64,000 bases of DNA from Gammaproteobacteria bacterium (GCA_022826505.1 JAJDUQ010000262.1:1-64000), one strand, 5' to 3'. Shown: positions 1 to 8,563, counted from the first letter of the stretch. A program made the numbers and translations. Notes: generated by a model from the sequence alone, not told the origin.

Positions 1-2
1 GC

Positions 3-116
3 GGCGGGATGCGCTGGACCGTCGCTGGCGCCAACGCCATCATCGCCCTGCGCTGCGCCGTGGAGAGCAACCGCTTCGACGACTTCTGGGAACGACGCGC
101 CTGCGTAGCAGCATGA
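3..116 (+). CDS. ISKra4-type transposase, C-terminal end (partial)
   Basis: The reading frame starting at base 3 is open from the window edge to TGA at 114-116. It contains GMRWTVAGANAIIALRC and then a DDFWERR tail. This combination is typical of the C-terminus of ISKra4-family transposases, where the conserved Trp and the FWERR end are family hallmarks. Only 37 residues are visible, so the length and integrity of the full gene are unknown. Confidence 0.65.
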   Translation, partial: GGMRWTVAGANAIIALRCAVESNRFDDFWERRACVAA

Positions 117-117
117 A

Positions 118-131
118 TCTCATAAATGAGA
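118..131. terminator. Perfect palindrome just after the transposase stop
   Basis: TCTCAT and ATGAGA form six-base arms around AA directly after the transposase stop codon. It could be a short terminator or part of the IS end structure. No T-run follows. Confidence 0.3.
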
Positions 132-189
132 CGTGCACCCGTGGCATCATCAATTTGACTCAATCCTTCCGGTCAGCGAGCATCACTGC

Positions 190-1360
190 ATGCTCGCACG
201 ACATCTGACACCCGCGTTGCGCAAGGCGGCTGCGACCTATCCAATCGTGACGCTGACCGGTCCCCGGCAGTCCGGAAAGACGACGCTGGTCCGCGCGGAG
301 TTCGGCGACCATCCTTACGTCTCCCTGGAAGCGCCCGATGTCCGGATGCAGGCTCTCGAGGATCCTCGCGGCCTGCTGGCGCAGTCGGACCGCATGGTCA
401 TCGACGAGATCCAGCGGGCTCCCGACCTGCTGTCGTACCTCCAGGTGCTGGTGGACGAGGACCGGCGCGCGGGACGCTTCATCGTCACTGGCTCGCACAA
501 CCTACTGCTGATGAAGTCGGTGGCCCAGACGCTGGCCGGCCGCACCGCGGTGCTGACCCTGCACCCGCTCTCGCTCGCGGAGCTGCGGGGCAGGGGAAAC
601 ATCGACGCCACGAACCTGGACCGGATCGACGCCACCGGCGAACGGTCTCTGGGAAACCCTCGTCACCGGCTTCTATCCGTACATCCACGACCGACAGGTC
701 GACGCCGGCGACTGGCTCGCCGACTACGTCCGGACCTACGTGGAACGCGACCTGCGCGAGGTGGAGCGGGTGTCGGACCTGCCCACATTCGAGAACTTCA
801 TCCGTCTGGCGGCCGCCCGTACCGGACAGGAGCTGAATCTCTCGGCGCTGGCCAACGACGTCGGTGTGACCCAGCAGACGGTGCGGCGCTGGCTCAATGC
901 CCTTCAGATAGGATTTCTCGTCACCACGCTTCCACCGCACTTCGCGAACTACCGCAAGCGCCCCCGGCTTCACTTCCTCGACACCGGTCTCGCCTGCTAC
1001 CTGCTCGGCATCCGCGATGCGGGGACCCTGGAGCGGCACCCCCTGCGCGGCAGCGTGTTCGAGTCGTTCGTGGTCGCGGAGCTCGTCAAGCACTTCACCG
1101 CCGTGCGGAGGGACGCACCGCTGTATCACTGGCGCGACGCCACCGGCCACGAGATCGACGTGCTGATCGACGCCGGCGATCGCCTGATCCCGGTGGAGGC
1201 GAAGTCCGGGAGCACGATTGCCGCCACGGCATGCGACACCATCAACTGGTGGACCTCGCTGCCCGAGAATCCCAACCGGGGCGGCGTCATCGTCCACGGC
1301 GGCGACCGGAGCTTCGACTTCAAGGGGGTTCGGGTCCTGCCCTGGTTCATCGGCGGATGA
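190..1360 (+). pseudogene. Frameshifted AAA ATPase with DUF4143 domain
   Basis: The N-terminal part starts at ATG 190 and carries a Walker A motif (TGPRQSGKTTL, residues about 22-32) and a Walker B-like VIDEIQ. It stays in frame 1 to about base 640. The expected continuation (LWETLVTGFYP, then DYVRTYVERDLREV, a DUF4143 hallmark) is found in frame 2 and runs to TGA at 1360. It ends with the restriction-like fold strand EIDVLI and EAKSGS. One indel near 630-645 therefore splits the gene. Intact relatives are about 390-residue ATP-binding proteins of unclear, possibly mobile-element or defence-linked, function. A sequencing error cannot be excluded. Confidence 0.8.
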
Positions 1361-1397
1361 AGGGGCGGTTGACCGGCGCGGGACAATACCTTCGACT

Positions 1398-1754
1398 TTA
1401 TTCTCCGTAGTGATGGCGTACTGCGAGAAAGTGAACGTGGTCGTCATCCACCATGTAGACGAGGCGATGTTCATGGTCGATCCGGCGCGACCAGCAGCCG
1501 GCCAGCTCTCCCCGGAGCCGCTCGGGCTTTCCCGGTCCGTCGAATGGATCCCGAATGGTCGCTTCGATGAGTCGGAGCACGCGGGGCGTCAGCCTGCGGT
1601 GGGTTTGCGTACAGTATTCGAGGTCCTCGAGGCAATGACGGTCGAGAACGATCTCGCGTCGCGTCGCCCCGCCCTTCCATTCACGTCTTGTCGAGCCCGA
1701 GACGTGCGCGGAGATCTCCGAGACCAGTCGGCTCTCCCCCTCCTTTTCGCGCAC
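1398..1754 (-). CDS. YoeB/Txe-type mRNA interferase toxin
   Basis: The C-terminal two thirds matches the YoeB family closely: IRDPFDGPGKPERLRGEL, then CWSRRIDHEHRLVYMV, and a final RHHY close to the usual CRYHY end. The catalytic-type Glu, Arg and His are therefore in place. YoeB toxins cleave mRNA at the ribosome. The gene follows a Phd/YefM antitoxin on the same strand. The only ATG in frame (1754) makes the toxin overlap the antitoxin by 74 bases and adds about 35 residues with no YoeB similarity. Homologous sequence begins near REIVLDRHC, where no ATG, GTG or TTG is available, so the true start is uncertain or the start codon is damaged. Confidence 0.8.
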   Translation of the reverse strand: MREKEGESRLVSEISAHVSGSTRREWKGGATRREIVLDRHCLEDLEYCTQTHRRLTPRVLRLIEATIRDPFDGPGKPERLRGELAGCWSRRIDHEHRLVYMVDDDHVHFLAVRHHYGE

Positions 1755-1965
1755 GCGCCGCCGCCTTGCGCAGCCGCCTCGCGTTCTTCGGTGAGCGCAA
1801 CAGGTAGGCGGTCTCGATCCATCCAGCGAGTTCCTCGGCTGCGACCAGAGCCACCGGCTCCTTGCCGCGTCGTCTGATGAGTACAGGTTCTCGCGTGTCG
1901 ATCACCTGATCCATCAGCGCGGCAAGCCGGCTGCGCGCGCCGGTGTAGGTCGTTTCCCGAATCAT
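1681..1965 (-). CDS. Phd/YefM-type antitoxin
   Basis: This is a 94-residue antitoxin. The start chosen is ATG at 1965, with GGGAGT eight bases upstream. The N-terminal half has the Phd/YefM DNA-binding pattern, an alternating helix-strand fold with ARSRLAALMDQVIDTREPV and then VALVAAEE. The C-terminal half is basic and would wrap the YoeB toxin encoded immediately downstream. By analogy with the family, the antitoxin and the complex repress their own promoter. A longer open frame upstream, to 2169, is not part of the gene: it reads through a fragment of a Fic gene. Confidence 0.85.
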   Translation of the reverse strand: MIRETTYTGARSRLAALMDQVIDTREPVLIRRRGKEPVALVAAEELAGWIETAYLLRSPKNARRLRKAAARARKGGGEPTGLGDLRARLGLDKT

Positions 1966-2039
1966 CGTCGAACTCCCGGTTTCATCTCCTGGACCGTACA
2001 GGAATACGTGAGTGCCGGCAGGCACGTCGAGTGCCGCAC

Positions 2040-2178
2040 TCAGAGGATTCAGTGGCCTGATTCGCGGGACCGTTCGACTCCAATCCGACGCTTCGGCCGG
2101 AGTCTGCCCGATGGCCGGATACTCCCGGGCCGATCGTTCGCAGGCCCGGAGTGACAGGTCGCGCAGCAACTCTCCGGG
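2040..2178 (-). pseudogene. Fragment of a Fic-family gene (two joined pieces)
   Basis: Bases about 2044-2093 repeat the 3' end of the intact fic gene (about 5019-5067). Bases about 2097-2178 repeat an internal part of it (about 5311-5391), at roughly 80% identity by eye. The intervening sequence is missing, so this is an internally deleted duplicate. Translated on the minus strand it gives LRDLSLRACERS, against LRDLYLWAYERS in the intact protein. It lies directly upstream of the Phd antitoxin and could have supplied its leader. Confidence 0.7.
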
Positions 2179-2224
2179 GCCGGCCGCTTACCCGGGGACA
2201 ATCGTTTGGTGCGACAATTCCGCG

Positions 2225-3814
2225 ATGCGCTTCTTCAACACCAGCGGCCCCGTCGTTGCAGCCAAGCACTACTGCATACCGCCCCTGGAACGTCTCGATC
2301 TGCACGGGGTGCTGCAGCTCGTCGGCCGCGAGCGGTACTTCGTGCTGCACGCGCCCCGTCAGACCGGCAAGACCTCCGTCCTCCTGGCGTTGAAGGACGA
2401 GTTGAACCGCAGCGGCGGTTACCGTTGCGTCTACATCAACGTGGAGGTCGGCCAGGCCGCGGGCGAGGACGTCGGCGCAGCCACGCGGTCGATCCTCAAC
2501 CACACCGCGCGGCGCGCCCAGTCCACTCTGAACAACGACTTCGTGGCGAACATCTGGCCGGAGGCGCTGTCACGTGCAGGGCCGTACAACGCCCTCGAGG
2601 AAGTCCTGGGCCGGTGGGCGGAAGCGGACCCACGACCGCTGGTGCTGCTGATCGACGAGATCGACTCGCTGATCGGCGACACCCTCCTGGCCGTGCTGCG
2701 GCAGTTGCGCGCCGGATACGATCAGCGTCCCACCGGATTTCCGCAGAGCGTCGTTCTGTGCGGTGTGAGGGACGTGCGGGACTACCGCATCCACTCCGCC
2801 ACCGAGAAGGCCCTCGTCACCGGCGGCAGCGCCTTCAACATCAAGTCCGAGTCCCTGCGGCTGGGGGATTTCTCCCGGCATGACGTGGAGACCCTGCTAG
2901 CACAACACACCGGGGAGACGGGACAAGTGTTCGACCCGGACGCCGGCGAGGCGATCTGGACGCTCACCCAAGGCCAGCCGTGGCTGGTGAACGCGCTCGC
3001 GTATCAAGCGTGCTTCAGGAGTGAAGACCTGGAACAGGACCGACCGGTGACGGCCGGCGTCATTCGCGACGCCGCCGAGGAACTTGTTCTCCGCCGCGAT
3101 ACCCACCTGGACCAGCTCGCGGACAAGTTGCGCGAGGAACGGGTGCGGCGCGTCGTGGAGCCGGTGCTGAGCGGCGAAACACCCGCCGGAGGCATGCCGG
3201 ACGACGACGTCGACTACGTTCGCGATCTGGGTCTGATCGCCAGAGACGGCCCGATTCGCATCGCCAACCCCATCTACCGGGAAATCGTCCCCCGACAACT
3301 GGTCTACGGCGACCAGGACTTCCTGAGCCAGGAAACCGCCTGGTACGTGGACCTGCGGAGCGGCCGGCTGCGGACCGACAAGTTGCTGGCCGCCTTCCAG
3401 ACCTTCTTCCGGGAGCATTCGGAGCACTGGCTCGAGCGCTACCAGTACAGGGAGGCCGGGCCACAGTTGTTGTTGCAGGCGTTCCTGCAGCGAATCGTCA
3501 ACAGCGGAGGACGGATCGAACGGGAGTACGGATTGGGGCGTATGCGTACCGACCTGCTGGTCGTCTGGCCTGGAGCCCCCACCGGTCCCGGGACAGACTC
3601 GCAGCGCATCGTCATCGAGTGCAAGGTCCGTCATGGCAGTCTGGAGGGCACCGTCGCCGCGGGGTTGAAACAGACTCGCGCCTACATGGACCGCTGCGCG
3701 GCGGAGGAAGGCCACCTGATCGTATTCGATCGATCTTCGAGACCGTGGCGCGACAAGGTGTTCCGATGCGAGGAGACCGAGGCTGGCGCGATGGTCACGA
3801 TCTGGGGAATGTAG
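2225..3814 (+). CDS. ATP-binding protein with C-terminal PD-(D/E)XK nuclease domain (DUF1703-like)
   Basis: The protein has 529 residues, starting at the ATG of MRFFNTSGPV. The N-terminal half is an AAA-type ATPase with Walker A APRQTGKTS (about residues 43-51) and Walker B VLLIDEID near residue 140. The central region resembles winged-helix segments of ATPases of this group. Near residues 440-470 it has RTDLLVVWP followed by IVIECKV, the D...ExK signature of the PD-(D/E)XK superfamily. This ATPase plus DUF1703-type nuclease layout is widespread in bacteria, with no firm function. A defence or mobile-element role is often suspected. A longer frame upstream overlaps the fic remnant and lacks family similarity. 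Confidence 0.75.
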   Translation: MRFFNTSGPVVAAKHYCIPPLERLDLHGVLQLVGRERYFVLHAPRQTGKTSVLLALKDELNRSGGYRCVYINVEVGQAAGEDVGAATRSILNHTARRAQSTLNNDFVANIWPEALSRAGPYNALEEVLGRWAEADPRPLVLLIDEIDSLIGDTLLAVLRQLRAGYDQRPTGFPQSVVLCGVRDVRDYRIHSATEKALVTGGSAFNIKSESLRLGDFSRHDVETLLAQHTGETGQVFDPDAGEAIWTLTQGQPWLVNALAYQACFRSEDLEQDRPVTAGVIRDAAEELVLRRDTHLDQLADKLREERVRRVVEPVLSGETPAGGMPDDDVDYVRDLGLIARDGPIRIANPIYREIVPRQLVYGDQDFLSQETAWYVDLRSGRLRTDKLLAAFQTFFREHSEHWLERYQYREAGPQLLLQAFLQRIVNSGGRIEREYGLGRMRTDLLVVWPGAPTGPGTDSQRIVIECKVRHGSLEGTVAAGLKQTRAYMDRCAAEEGHLIVFDRSSRPWRDKVFRCEETEAGAMVTIWGM

Positions 3815-4015
3815 GAGGAGCCGGGCTCCGGGAACCGGGCGTGGCAGCGGAAGCCGAAATCGTGCCGGGGCGACCTGCTGTCCAGGACGACGTCCATACG
3901 TTCGAGAGTTCATGTCGCCGTCCGACTCGACGGTTCAGCGATCCAATCGAGACGATCTTCGTCGGCACCGCTACCGCAAGCGAAAACGACGGCCGAGACT
4001 TGACGGAGCGATGAC

Positions 4016-4690
4016 ATGAAAGAGATCTACGGGTGGGTGCCCTGGTTCCAGGAACTCGCACAGAAAGTCGCGACGAGCGAAAGACACTTCCTGACCGAAC
4101 GGACGAAGAAAGTCGACTGGAATCCGGACGGCAAATCTCCCGCGCTACTCAAGCATGCCGCAGCCGGGCAACGTTGTGCTCGTTCGATACGGCCGACGGG
4201 AAGGACGGGGAATTGGAGTCGTCTACGAGAACGACTACCGCGACAAGCTCGCGGCTGACAGCAGGATGCATGTCCTGTGGTTGAACAAGTCGTCCGCCAC
4301 CTTGCCGGGGGACGCACCGATCATGGGCTTTTCGAAGGCTGAAGGCACCGAGAACGTCTTTCGGCAGGCCAAGGGGTACGTCTCGACGTTCGAACTTCTG
4401 GATCGGATGAGCGGCGAAGTGCCACCTCCGCCGCCGAACGGTGGGGCCTGTGATTTGGAGGTTCTCGCCAATGAACTGCTGATCGATTCCGATTTCCTGC
4501 ACACGGTCTGGGACCTTCTGATCGACAAACGTCAAGTCATCTTTCAGGGACCACCCGGCACCGGAAAGACGTATGCCGCGCGGAAGATCGCGGAGTGCCT
4601 CGCAGGCTCGGAGCGGCGCGTGCCGCTAGTTCAGTTTCATCCGTCCTACGCCTACGAGGACTTTGTCCAGGGCTTCCGTCCCGCGCTCCA
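4016..4690 (+). pseudogene. Decayed mcrB copy
   Basis: The start (MKEIYGWVPWFQEL) matches the N-terminus of the intact McrB at 54943 (RERDDWARWFREL). About 45 codons later the frame breaks and roughly 0.7 kb of the intact gene is absent. Homology resumes at about 4165 in another frame with YGRREGRGIGVVYENDY, continues through the Walker A motif (GPPGTGKT) and stops at YAYEDFVQGFRPAL near 4690. There the sequence changes to a PIN-toxin remnant. The gene is internally deleted, frameshifted and truncated, and cannot encode a working AAA GTPase. Confidence 0.8.
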
Positions 4691-4692
4691 TG

Positions 4693-4968
4693 ATGGACAG
4701 CATCGCGATCAAGCATGCAATCGGAAAGCTGCCGCTGCCCGAGCCTCCGGCGGTCTACGTCCCCGAGCGCATGCGGCTGAGCCGGTTCGAGGGTCTCGCG
4801 GTTTCGCACGTGCACGCCCTCGCGGTCGCGGACTTGCCGCCGCATCACCGGGACCCGTTCGATCGCATCCTGGTGGCACAAGCCCGGATCGAAGGGCTGA
4901 CGCTGGTGACCGCGGATTCGGCGATCGAGCCCTACGATGTGACCATGATCCGGTTGCGGCCGGCGTAA
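4693..4968 (+). pseudogene. VapC-type PIN toxin, N-terminus missing
   Basis: The frame ending at 4968 encodes SIAIKHAIGKLPLPEPP, then LPPHHRDPFDRILVAQA and TLVTADSAI. These are the middle and C-terminal parts of a PIN-domain toxin, including the DPFDR and the TAD acidic motif. The N-terminal D of the first PIN motif (LLDTH) and the following 40-50 residues are gone, replaced by the mcrB remnant. No antitoxin gene is attached. Confidence 0.75.
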
Positions 4969-5023
4969 TCGTCGCCGCGGGCGGCGAGGCTGCCCGCGGG
5001 TCGCGAAGCTGCGCTCGAGGGAT

Positions 5024-6430
5024 TCAGTGGCCTGCTTCGCGGGGCCGTTCGACTCCAATCTGACGCTCTCGCCACGACCGATACTCGGCCGGGCGCAGAC
5101 CGTAGCGCGCCAGCGCCCCTTCATGCAGCCGCCTCAGCTCCTCGACCACGAGGTCTTCCAGGTTCTTCCGGTCGGCCTCTGCGACCGTGTCCGCCCACCC
5201 CTCGACAGCCAGCCGGATCGCATCGAGCGCGTCCCGATCCGGACGCCTGACGACATCCCGGACGCTCTGCCTGATGACATCCCGGTACGCCAGCCGCAAC
5301 GGATCCGGCTCCGCCAGAGTCTGCTTGATGGCCAGGTACTCCTGGGTCGATCGTTCGTAGGCCCAGAGATACAGGTCGCGCAGCAGCTCGACACGCGTCA
5401 GCTCGTACACGCCGAGCATGGCACTGGTGTACGCCCGCTCCGGCACCTCGACAAAGGTCAGCGGACAAAGGTTGGCACGGATCAGGGGCAGGTTGGCGGC
5501 AAGTCGCGATGTGCGCTTGTTGACGTCCGCGAAGGGCTGCAGATAGGGCAGGTGCACCATCGCGAAGAAGGATTGCTCGAACGGATCGTCGATCCGGCTC
5601 GCCTTGTCCAGTACCTCTCCCAGCATCTCGTCGATTTGTGCGGGCACGGAGAGCGGCCGGTAAACGCTCTTGCCGATCTCGACGACATGCTGCCGGAGCC
5701 GCCCCTCGTCGGCGGGGTTGGGCAGCAGATTCTCGGACAGCACGCTATGGAGATTGAGGAGGGTATAGCGATCGAAGCCGACCGCCTCGGCGTTCTCCAC
5801 CAGCAATTCGATCGCCGCCTTGTGGTTCAGAATCATCTGCGTTTCGAGCAATGCTCTGCCCCGGGCCGCCTTGCCGTGCTCGATCAGATCGCGTGTATCG
5901 AGCCGGGTGTAGGTATTGCCCTCCAGATGGCTGGAAGCCCACGAGAGGTCGATCAGGAGGCGGGAAAGGATCGCTCGACCATGAGTCCCCGCGGCCGCTC
6001 CCGCCCGGCCGGTGTCGCCCATCCGCCGCAACTGGCGGCGCAACGGCTCGGAGAGGTACCAGGTCTCGTTGGGCTGGTAGGTGTCGAGAAATTCGCGCTG
6101 GTATCCCACCGGTCTGCGCGCCTCGATGGGCCGGTCCACATAGGCGAGAACGTCACGGCTGTCCGCGGCAAGCGGAATGTGGCTCGAGAAGGCGTCCTCG
6201 CCGGCCGTCGTGGATGGGACCGGCGGCGGTCCGGCAGCGAAATAGCGACGAGCGCGTCCCCTTCCTGCCGCGACGATGCGCTTCTCGTCGATCAATCGGG
6301 CGATTCGACGCTGGGCGGTCCTGCGCGCAAGCTCCGGATGCCTGGCCAACAGTTCGGCCAGCGTCAGTCCGCCGGGAGCGTGCCGCACACTGCAGAGCAA
6401 CGCTTCAGTTGGTGCGGTGGGAGGGGGCAT
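5024..6430 (-). CDS. Fic-family protein with N-terminal winged helix and degenerate Fic motif
   Basis: The protein has 468 residues. Residues about 15-65 form a helix-turn-helix/winged-helix segment (LTLAELLARHPELARRTAQ then IARLIDEKRI). The Fic core follows, with an inhibitory-helix motif S166xxxE170G in SSHLEGN. The active-site loop reads Q298-P-F-A-D-V-N-K-R306, so the catalytic His of HPFxxGN is Gln and the first Gly is Val. Canonical Fic enzymes transfer AMP to target hydroxyls using that His, so this protein is probably not a standard AMP transferase. Related QPF-type Fic proteins exist in many bacteria. The DNA-binding N-terminus and the palindromes just upstream suggest it acts at least partly as an autoregulator. 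Confidence 0.8.
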   Translation of the reverse strand: MPPPTAPTEALLCSVRHAPGGLTLAELLARHPELARRTAQRRIARLIDEKRIVAAGRGRARRYFAAGPPPVPSTTAGEDAFSSHIPLAADSRDVLAYVDRPIEARRPVGYQREFLDTYQPNETWYLSEPLRRQLRRMGDTGRAGAAAGTHGRAILSRLLIDLSWASSHLEGNTYTRLDTRDLIEHGKAARGRALLETQMILNHKAAIELLVENAEAVGFDRYTLLNLHSVLSENLLPNPADEGRLRQHVVEIGKSVYRPLSVPAQIDEMLGEVLDKASRIDDPFEQSFFAMVHLPYLQPFADVNKRTSRLAANLPLIRANLCPLTFVEVPERAYTSAMLGVYELTRVELLRDLYLWAYERSTQEYLAIKQTLAEPDPLRLAYRDVIRQSVRDVVRRPDRDALDAIRLAVEGWADTVAEADRKNLEDLVVEELRRLHEGALARYGLRPAEYRSWRERQIGVERPREAGH

Positions 6431-6440
6431 GACCTTGGAC

Positions 6441-6513
6441 TGGCGCAGTCAATCGGGATTGATGGCGCCATTGTGGCACAGTTCTCGAAACTGCGCCGTT
6501 ATCGTGGCGCAGT
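6441..6513 (-). promoter_or_regulatory. Palindromic operator cluster upstream of the Fic gene
   Basis: Three direct copies of TGGCGCAGT-like sequence start at 6441, 6474 (variant TGGCACAGT) and 6505, spaced 33 and 31 bases, about three helical turns. Two palindromes are built from them. At 6441-6470 14-base arms match at 12 positions around GG. At 6490-6513 a perfect ACTGCGCC / GGCGCAGT pair is separated by eight bases. The cluster sits within 85 bases of the Fic start codon, whose product has an N-terminal winged helix. Autoregulation is the natural inference. Confidence 0.5.
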
Positions 6514-6688
6514 ATGGACCGGGTGCCAACGCTGGACCCGCGACCTCTCCAGCAAGCACGGCAGGGATGTCCCGCCGATTGCCTCTTGTACTATCCAGCT
6601 CACGAACCCTGCCGTCAGTGGACTCGCGGTGCGGATGATGTACGCGCCGGCAGGCACGCCAAGCGCTACGCTCACGCGCGACGGGCGC

Positions 6689-8044
6689 CTATGGGACGGT
6701 GTCCGCAAGCCGCTCCTCGATCCAGCGGGTGTGGACCCGTCCTTCGACGAAGTCAGGATGATCGATCATCGCCCGCTGGAATCCGATGGTGGTGCTCACC
6801 CCCTCGACCTCGAACGCGTCGAGGGCGGCGGCCGAACGTTCCAGCGCCTCGGCGCGGGAACCGCCTCTCACGACGAGCTTGGCGAGCATCGAGTCGTAGT
6901 ACGGAGTCACGGTCTGACCCTCCCGCACGAAGGTGTCGACGCGCACATCCGGACCCTCGGATGGAGACGACCACCGAATGAGCCGGCCCGGGGTCGGCAG
7001 GAATCCGCGTTCGGGGTCCTCCGCGTTGATGCGCCACTCGATGGCATGACCGCGGTGCGCGACGGATTGCGCGGCGAACGACAGCGGCTCGCCCGCCGCG
7101 ATGCGAAGCTGCTCCCGCACCAGGTCGGTGCCGGTCACCATCTCCGTCACCGGATGTTCGACCTGGATGCGCGTATTCATCTCGATGAAGTAGCAGCGTT
7201 CGCCGGCGGGGTCGTAGATGAACTCGACAGTTCCGGCGTTCTCGTAGGCGACGCCGCGCGCGAGCCGGACCGCGGCCTCGCAGATCTCGTCGCGCAGCGC
7301 CGGGGCCAGCACCGGCGACGGTGACTCCTCCACGAGCTTCTGGTGACGGCGCTGGGCGCTGCAGTCGCGCTCGCCGAGGTGCACGTGGTTGCCGTGCCGG
7401 TCGCCGAAGACCTGGACCTCGACATGATGAACCTGCGGGAAGTAGCGCTCCATGTAGATGCGCGAGTCGGAGAACGCGGCCTCCGCCTCGGCCCCCGCGG
7501 CGGAGAGCCGCGACTCGAGCTCGGACGGCTCGTTCACCACCCGCATGCCCCGGCCGCCCCCGCCGGCGCTGGCCTTGAGCAGAAGCGGGTAGCCGATCTC
7601 CGCGGCCTGGCGCTTCGCGGCGTCCACGTCGTCGATGCTCGCGTCCGACCCGGGCACCACCGGAACGCCGTTCGCGATTGCTGCCGCGCGTCCGGCGATC
7701 TTGTCGCCCATCAGCTCCATGGCCTCGGGAGACGGGCCGATGAAGGTGAGACCGTGCTCGGCACAGCGCCGCGCGAAGCCCGCGTTCTCCGCCATGAACC
7801 CGTAGCCGGGGTGAACCGCGTCGCATCCGGTGCCGAGCGCGGCGGCGAGCAGCGCATCGGCCAGCAGGTAGCTCTGCGCGGCGGGCGGCGGGCCGATGCA
7901 CACCGCGCGGTCCGCCTGCGCGAGGTACGGCGAGTCGCGGTCTGCGGTCGAGTACACCGCGACCGCTTCCAGCCTCGCGGCTCGGCAGGCGCGAAGGATC
8001 CGCGCCGCAATCTCGCCGCGGTTTGCGATGAGCACACGCTTCAT
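6689..8044 (-). CDS. Biotin carboxylase (AccC-type subunit)
   Basis: The protein has 451 residues, close to the usual 450 for AccC. It opens with KRVLIANRGEIAARILRA, has the ATP-grasp glycine loop KASAGGGGRGMR around residues 155-170, and the catalytic segment EMNTRIQVEHPVTE near 285-300. It carboxylates biotin on a carrier protein using ATP and bicarbonate, feeding an acyl-CoA (or similar) carboxylase. No biotin carrier or carboxyltransferase gene lies beside it, so its partner must be elsewhere or it serves a degradative carboxylase. Start ATG is at 8044. The name accC would presume fatty-acid synthesis, which the context does not show. Confidence 0.9.
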   Translation of the reverse strand: MKRVLIANRGEIAARILRACRAARLEAVAVYSTADRDSPYLAQADRAVCIGPPPAAQSYLLADALLAAALGTGCDAVHPGYGFMAENAGFARRCAEHGLTFIGPSPEAMELMGDKIAGRAAAIANGVPVVPGSDASIDDVDAAKRQAAEIGYPLLLKASAGGGGRGMRVVNEPSELESRLSAAGAEAEAAFSDSRIYMERYFPQVHHVEVQVFGDRHGNHVHLGERDCSAQRRHQKLVEESPSPVLAPALRDEICEAAVRLARGVAYENAGTVEFIYDPAGERCYFIEMNTRIQVEHPVTEMVTGTDLVREQLRIAAGEPLSFAAQSVAHRGHAIEWRINAEDPERGFLPTPGRLIRWSSPSEGPDVRVDTFVREGQTVTPYYDSMLAKLVVRGGSRAEALERSAAALDAFEVEGVSTTIGFQRAMIDHPDFVEGRVHTRWIEERLADTVP

Positions 8045-8080
8045 GGGCTCGGCTTTAGCGTAGCTTGTGGAGTGGCCGCT

Positions 8081-8515
8081 TCATCCGCTGACCACCGGCA
8101 GATACCATCTGGAGTTCTTACCCATGCGTCTGAAGTCGATTCTTCTTTCTGACTTAATTCGCTGGTTTGGATCCAACACATGCGGATGGTTGTTTTCCCG
8201 TACAGGAACCACCCAATGCCAACTATCGGTCTTTTCCCTGTAGTTGATAGCTACAATCGATTTGTGCGGAATCTTCTTCCAGCCCTTGAACTTTCGCTTT
8301 CGCTCCGCGAGCGTCACGCCCAAGCAAGCGGCCGGTTTCCTCAAGTCGCCGGCATCTGTATGGAAGGTACCGTCTTTGCCGTATCCCTTCGTTAGCGCCA
8401 ATTTCTTGACTTTGGAATGACTGCAACCGGTCACCATCGCGATGCAAGCCAGTCCGCAACTTGCATCTTTATCGGTGTTTGCAGTGACCTGCCTCACAAT
8501 TCGCTTGTTGCTCAT
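8081..8515 (-). CDS. Stand-alone C39-like cysteine peptidase domain protein
   Basis: The protein has 144 residues with no signal peptide or membrane segment. The N-terminal pattern DKDASCGLACIAMV matches the catalytic-Cys box of C39 (bacteriocin-leader) peptidases, with C20 as nucleophile. SWHWVVPV supplies H100 and HVLDPN supplies D115, completing a papain-like triad in the right order. C39 domains normally sit at the N-terminus of ABC exporters. Here the domain is alone, between biotin carboxylase and a flavoenzyme, with no transporter or precursor peptide visible. It is Lys-rich and visibly AT-richer than its neighbours, suggesting recent acquisition. Protease activity is inferred from the triad only. 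Confidence 0.6.
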   Translation of the reverse strand: MSNKRIVRQVTANTDKDASCGLACIAMVTGCSHSKVKKLALTKGYGKDGTFHTDAGDLRKPAACLGVTLAERKRKFKGWKKIPHKSIVAINYREKTDSWHWVVPVRENNHPHVLDPNQRIKSERRIDFRRMGKNSRWYLPVVSG

Positions 8516-8563
8516 TGAGTCCGATCCGTCGTGGGAGCGCCAAGTTCCTGCCTGTTGCTCGGT

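Larger units (their letters stand above)
1..140 (+). mobile_element. Right end of an ISKra4-like insertion sequence (partial)
   Basis: The first bases encode the last 37 residues of a transposase. They are followed after its stop by a perfect palindrome and then GTGCACCC at 133-140, which looks like an element terminus. The left part lies outside the window, so the matching inverted repeat cannot be checked. The assignment rests on the transposase tail. Confidence 0.5.

Noticed and set aside
6514-6981. 155-codon frame upstream of the biotin carboxylase stop
   Set aside because: Cys/Arg/Pro-rich composition, overlaps the carboxylase 3' end antisense, and shows no homology.
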